The notes under the pieces are model-generated. The model had not been told where the DNA came from. It was given only the letters and a program-made list of their open reading frames with translations, and did no database searches. The translations under genes were made by a program, and so were the position numbers. Shown piece by piece: positions 4,969-6,339 of a stretch of DNA of 6,339 bases (positions are counted from its first letter, which is position 1; every line of letters begins with the position of its first letter). This DNA comes from Lachnospiraceae bacterium (lineage in GTDB: Bacteria > Bacillota > Clostridia > Lachnospirales > Lachnospiraceae), in assembly GCA_024691145.1 (NCBI GenBank), contig JAILNW010000276.1, positions 1 to 6,339 of the forward strand. Reading direction: 5' to 3'.

Positions 4969-6339
4969 ATGAAAAGCGATTCGATAATTAAGAAAATAGC
5001 AGGGACTTTAATGCTTGCAATTGTATTTAATGCATGCTGCAGTAGCATTGATGCAAGCGCTGGAATTAATAAGTCTGACATTACAAGTGAAAGAAGTACT
5101 GTTTCTAAAGAATCTGAGGCTTCTGAAATGGTAGTCCGTGTACTTTCTACTACTAATGCTGCTAAAACTACAGTTGAAGAACTTGAAAAATTAGATGGGG
5201 ACCACTATGATGACATTGATAATGAGATACAGAATTTAGATGGTGTCGATTTAGAAACGCAGGTAAATGGCAATGAAGTTGCCGAGGGAAATATAGTTGA
5301 AAACGCAGAACCAACTCCTGCTCCTTTATATGCGAACTATGGTGTTTGCAACAAAGAAGTTGTTACTGAACAGGCTAACATAAGAACTTCAGCATCAGAG
5401 GAAGCTGATATAGCAGGAAGATTCAGAGTTGATGATGTTTGCGTTATAGAAACATCAGAGAACGGATGGTATAAGATAACATCGGGTGATGTTTCAGGTT
5501 ACATAAGACAAGATTTAATTGTAACTGGCTTAAGTGATGAGGAGATTGTTAATGGTTATGCTAAGATTTATGCTACCGTAAAAGCAGAAACACTTAATCT
5601 TAGAAGAAACGCTGATGAGAATGCTGATATATTAGATCAGTTTTCTACAGGTGATAAGTTAACAGTTAAGGAGAATTTAGGACAGTGGATTAGAGTTTCT
5701 TATGATTCTACTGAAGGATATGTGGCTTCTGACTATGTTGATGTTGCAACAACATTTAATTATGCAATGTCAATTGAAAGAGAACGTGAGTTAGAGGCAC
5801 AGAGACTTGAAGAAGAAAGAATAAGACAGGAAAAAATAGCTGCAGAAAAGGCAGCAAAAAAGGCTGAAGAGGAAAGAATAGCTGCAGAAAAGGCAAGAAA
5901 GGCTGAAGAAGAAAGAAAGGCCCAGGAAGCCAGAGAGGCAGCAAAGAGAGCAGCTGCTATTCAGGAAGAAGAGGTTGCTGTAGCAGCAAGTTCGAGCATT
6001 GAAGAGGTTGATGATGAAGATCTTATGTACATGTCAGCTATAGTTTATTGTGAAGCAGGTGCAGAACCATATGAAGGTATGTTAGCTGTTGCGAGTGTTA
6101 TTATGAATCGTGTTAACAGTTCATCATATCCAAATTCAATTGTTGGTGTGCTTTCACAGTCAGGACAGTTTCCACCATACTATGGTGAGAAATTTAAGAA
6201 GGCTGTAAACTGGTATAAGAACGGAACACTTAGTTCTTCATGTATTAAGGCAGCAAAGGCAGCACTTAACGGAAGTAATAATATTGGCAGCAGAAAGCAT
6301 TTTAATGGAGCCAATAGTACAAACCGTAATTATGATGGT
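4969..6339 (+). CDS. Secreted SH3b/Hydrolase_2 (SleB/CwlJ-like) cell-wall hydrolase, 3' truncated by window
   Basis: The frame runs from ATG 4969 (GGAGGG 4 nt upstream) to the window end without a stop: 457 codons. An N-terminal signal peptide (Lys-rich, then hydrophobic 11-20) probably ends at A-S-A before Gly32. The FNACC at 20-24 is not a good lipobox, though a lipoprotein is possible. A low-complexity Ser/Thr and acidic region (about 35-120, ending PTPAP) precedes two bacterial SH3 domains: about 125-187 (ANIRTSAS, ENGWYKI, GYIRQDL) and about 200-260 (LNLRRNAD, LGQWIRV, EGYVASDYV). A charged Glu/Ala/Lys/Arg helix, probably coiled coil, spans about 266-335. The Hydrolase_2 domain starts near 350: IVYCEAGAEPYEGMLAVASV, then IMNRV and GQFPPYY. 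Glu362 and Glu367 match the conserved acidic motif. The domain is nearly complete. The likely role is cleavage of peptidoglycan glycan strands, with the SH3b domains binding the wall. The layout differs from classic spore SleB (PG-binding domain plus Hydrolase_2). Confidence 0.9.
   Translation, partial: MKSDSIIKKIAGTLMLAIVFNACCSSIDASAGINKSDITSERSTVSKESEASEMVVRVLSTTNAAKTTVEELEKLDGDHYDDIDNEIQNLDGVDLETQVNGNEVAEGNIVENAEPTPAPLYANYGVCNKEVVTEQANIRTSASEEADIAGRFRVDDVCVIETSENGWYKITSGDVSGYIRQDLIVTGLSDEEIVNGYAKIYATVKAETLNLRRNADENADILDQFSTGDKLTVKENLGQWIRVSYDSTEGYVASDYVDVATTFNYAMSIERERELEAQRLEEERIRQEKIAAEKAAKKAEEERIAAEKARKAEEERKAQEAREAAKRAAAIQEEEVAVAASSSIEEVDDEDLMYMSAIVYCEAGAEPYEGMLAVASVIMNRVNSSSYPNSIVGVLSQSGQFPPYYGEKFKKAVNWYKNGTLSSSCIKAAKAALNGSNNIGSRKHFNGANSTNRNYDG
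5836..5916 (+). repeat. Imperfect direct repeat encoding the helical linker
   Basis: Two units start with ATAGCTGCAGAAAAGGCA, at 5836 and 5878 (42 nt apart). Both encode I-A-A-E-K-A, followed by a K-A-E-E-E-R block. The second unit lacks one codon. This suggests duplication within the charged coiled-coil linker of the hydrolase. Confidence 0.75.

Noticed and set aside
5756..5944. Antisense Leu/Phe/Pro-rich frame in the hydrolase gene
   Set aside because: It is the complement of the Glu/Lys repeat linker, a typical artefact of GAA/AAG-rich DNA.

Overview
The window is low-GC, AT-rich DNA with Gram-positive signals: GGAGG-type ribosome binding sites, TTGACA/TATAAT promoters and U-tract terminators. 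The protein families and codon use fit a gut-type clostridium, most likely Lachnospiraceae. This assignment is inferred from gene style, not from a marker gene. All genes are on the + strand.

Layout. (1) Bases 1-122 hold the last 39 codons of a DUF1015-family protein. (2) Bases 159-2510 encode a full-length protein with the fold of glycogen branching enzyme (GlgB, GH13) and a Lys/Thr-rich tail. All three catalytic acidic residues appear to be replaced (Asp to Cys, Glu to Thr, Asp to Glu), so it looks like a pseudoenzyme. (3) A terminator at 2516-2553 abuts the ribosome binding site of (4) an MscS-type mechanosensitive channel, 2570-3580. (5) A promoter at 3613-3641 drives a CarD/CdnL-like RNA polymerase-binding regulator (3697-4209), closed by a terminator at 4228-4278. 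(6) Bases 4279-4882 are very AT-rich and non-coding, with many copies of a TACAA/TTGTA motif, several as ACAA-N7-TTGT inverted pairs, plus two perfect inverted repeats. (7) A near-consensus promoter (4883-4912) and a short leader with an inverted repeat precede (8) a secreted cell-wall hydrolase. That gene encodes a signal peptide, two SH3b domains, a charged helical linker and a SleB/CwlJ-type Hydrolase_2 domain, and runs off the window end.

The genes do not form one obvious pathway. DUF1015 and the GlgB-like gene could be cotranscribed (36-nt gap, no terminator). The channel depends on read-through or an internal promoter. The CarD-like gene and the hydrolase have their own promoters. The most notable points are the catalytically degenerate but structurally intact GlgB homologue and the motif-dense AT-rich region upstream of the hydrolase. 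I see no CRISPR array, mobile element, tRNA or rRNA.
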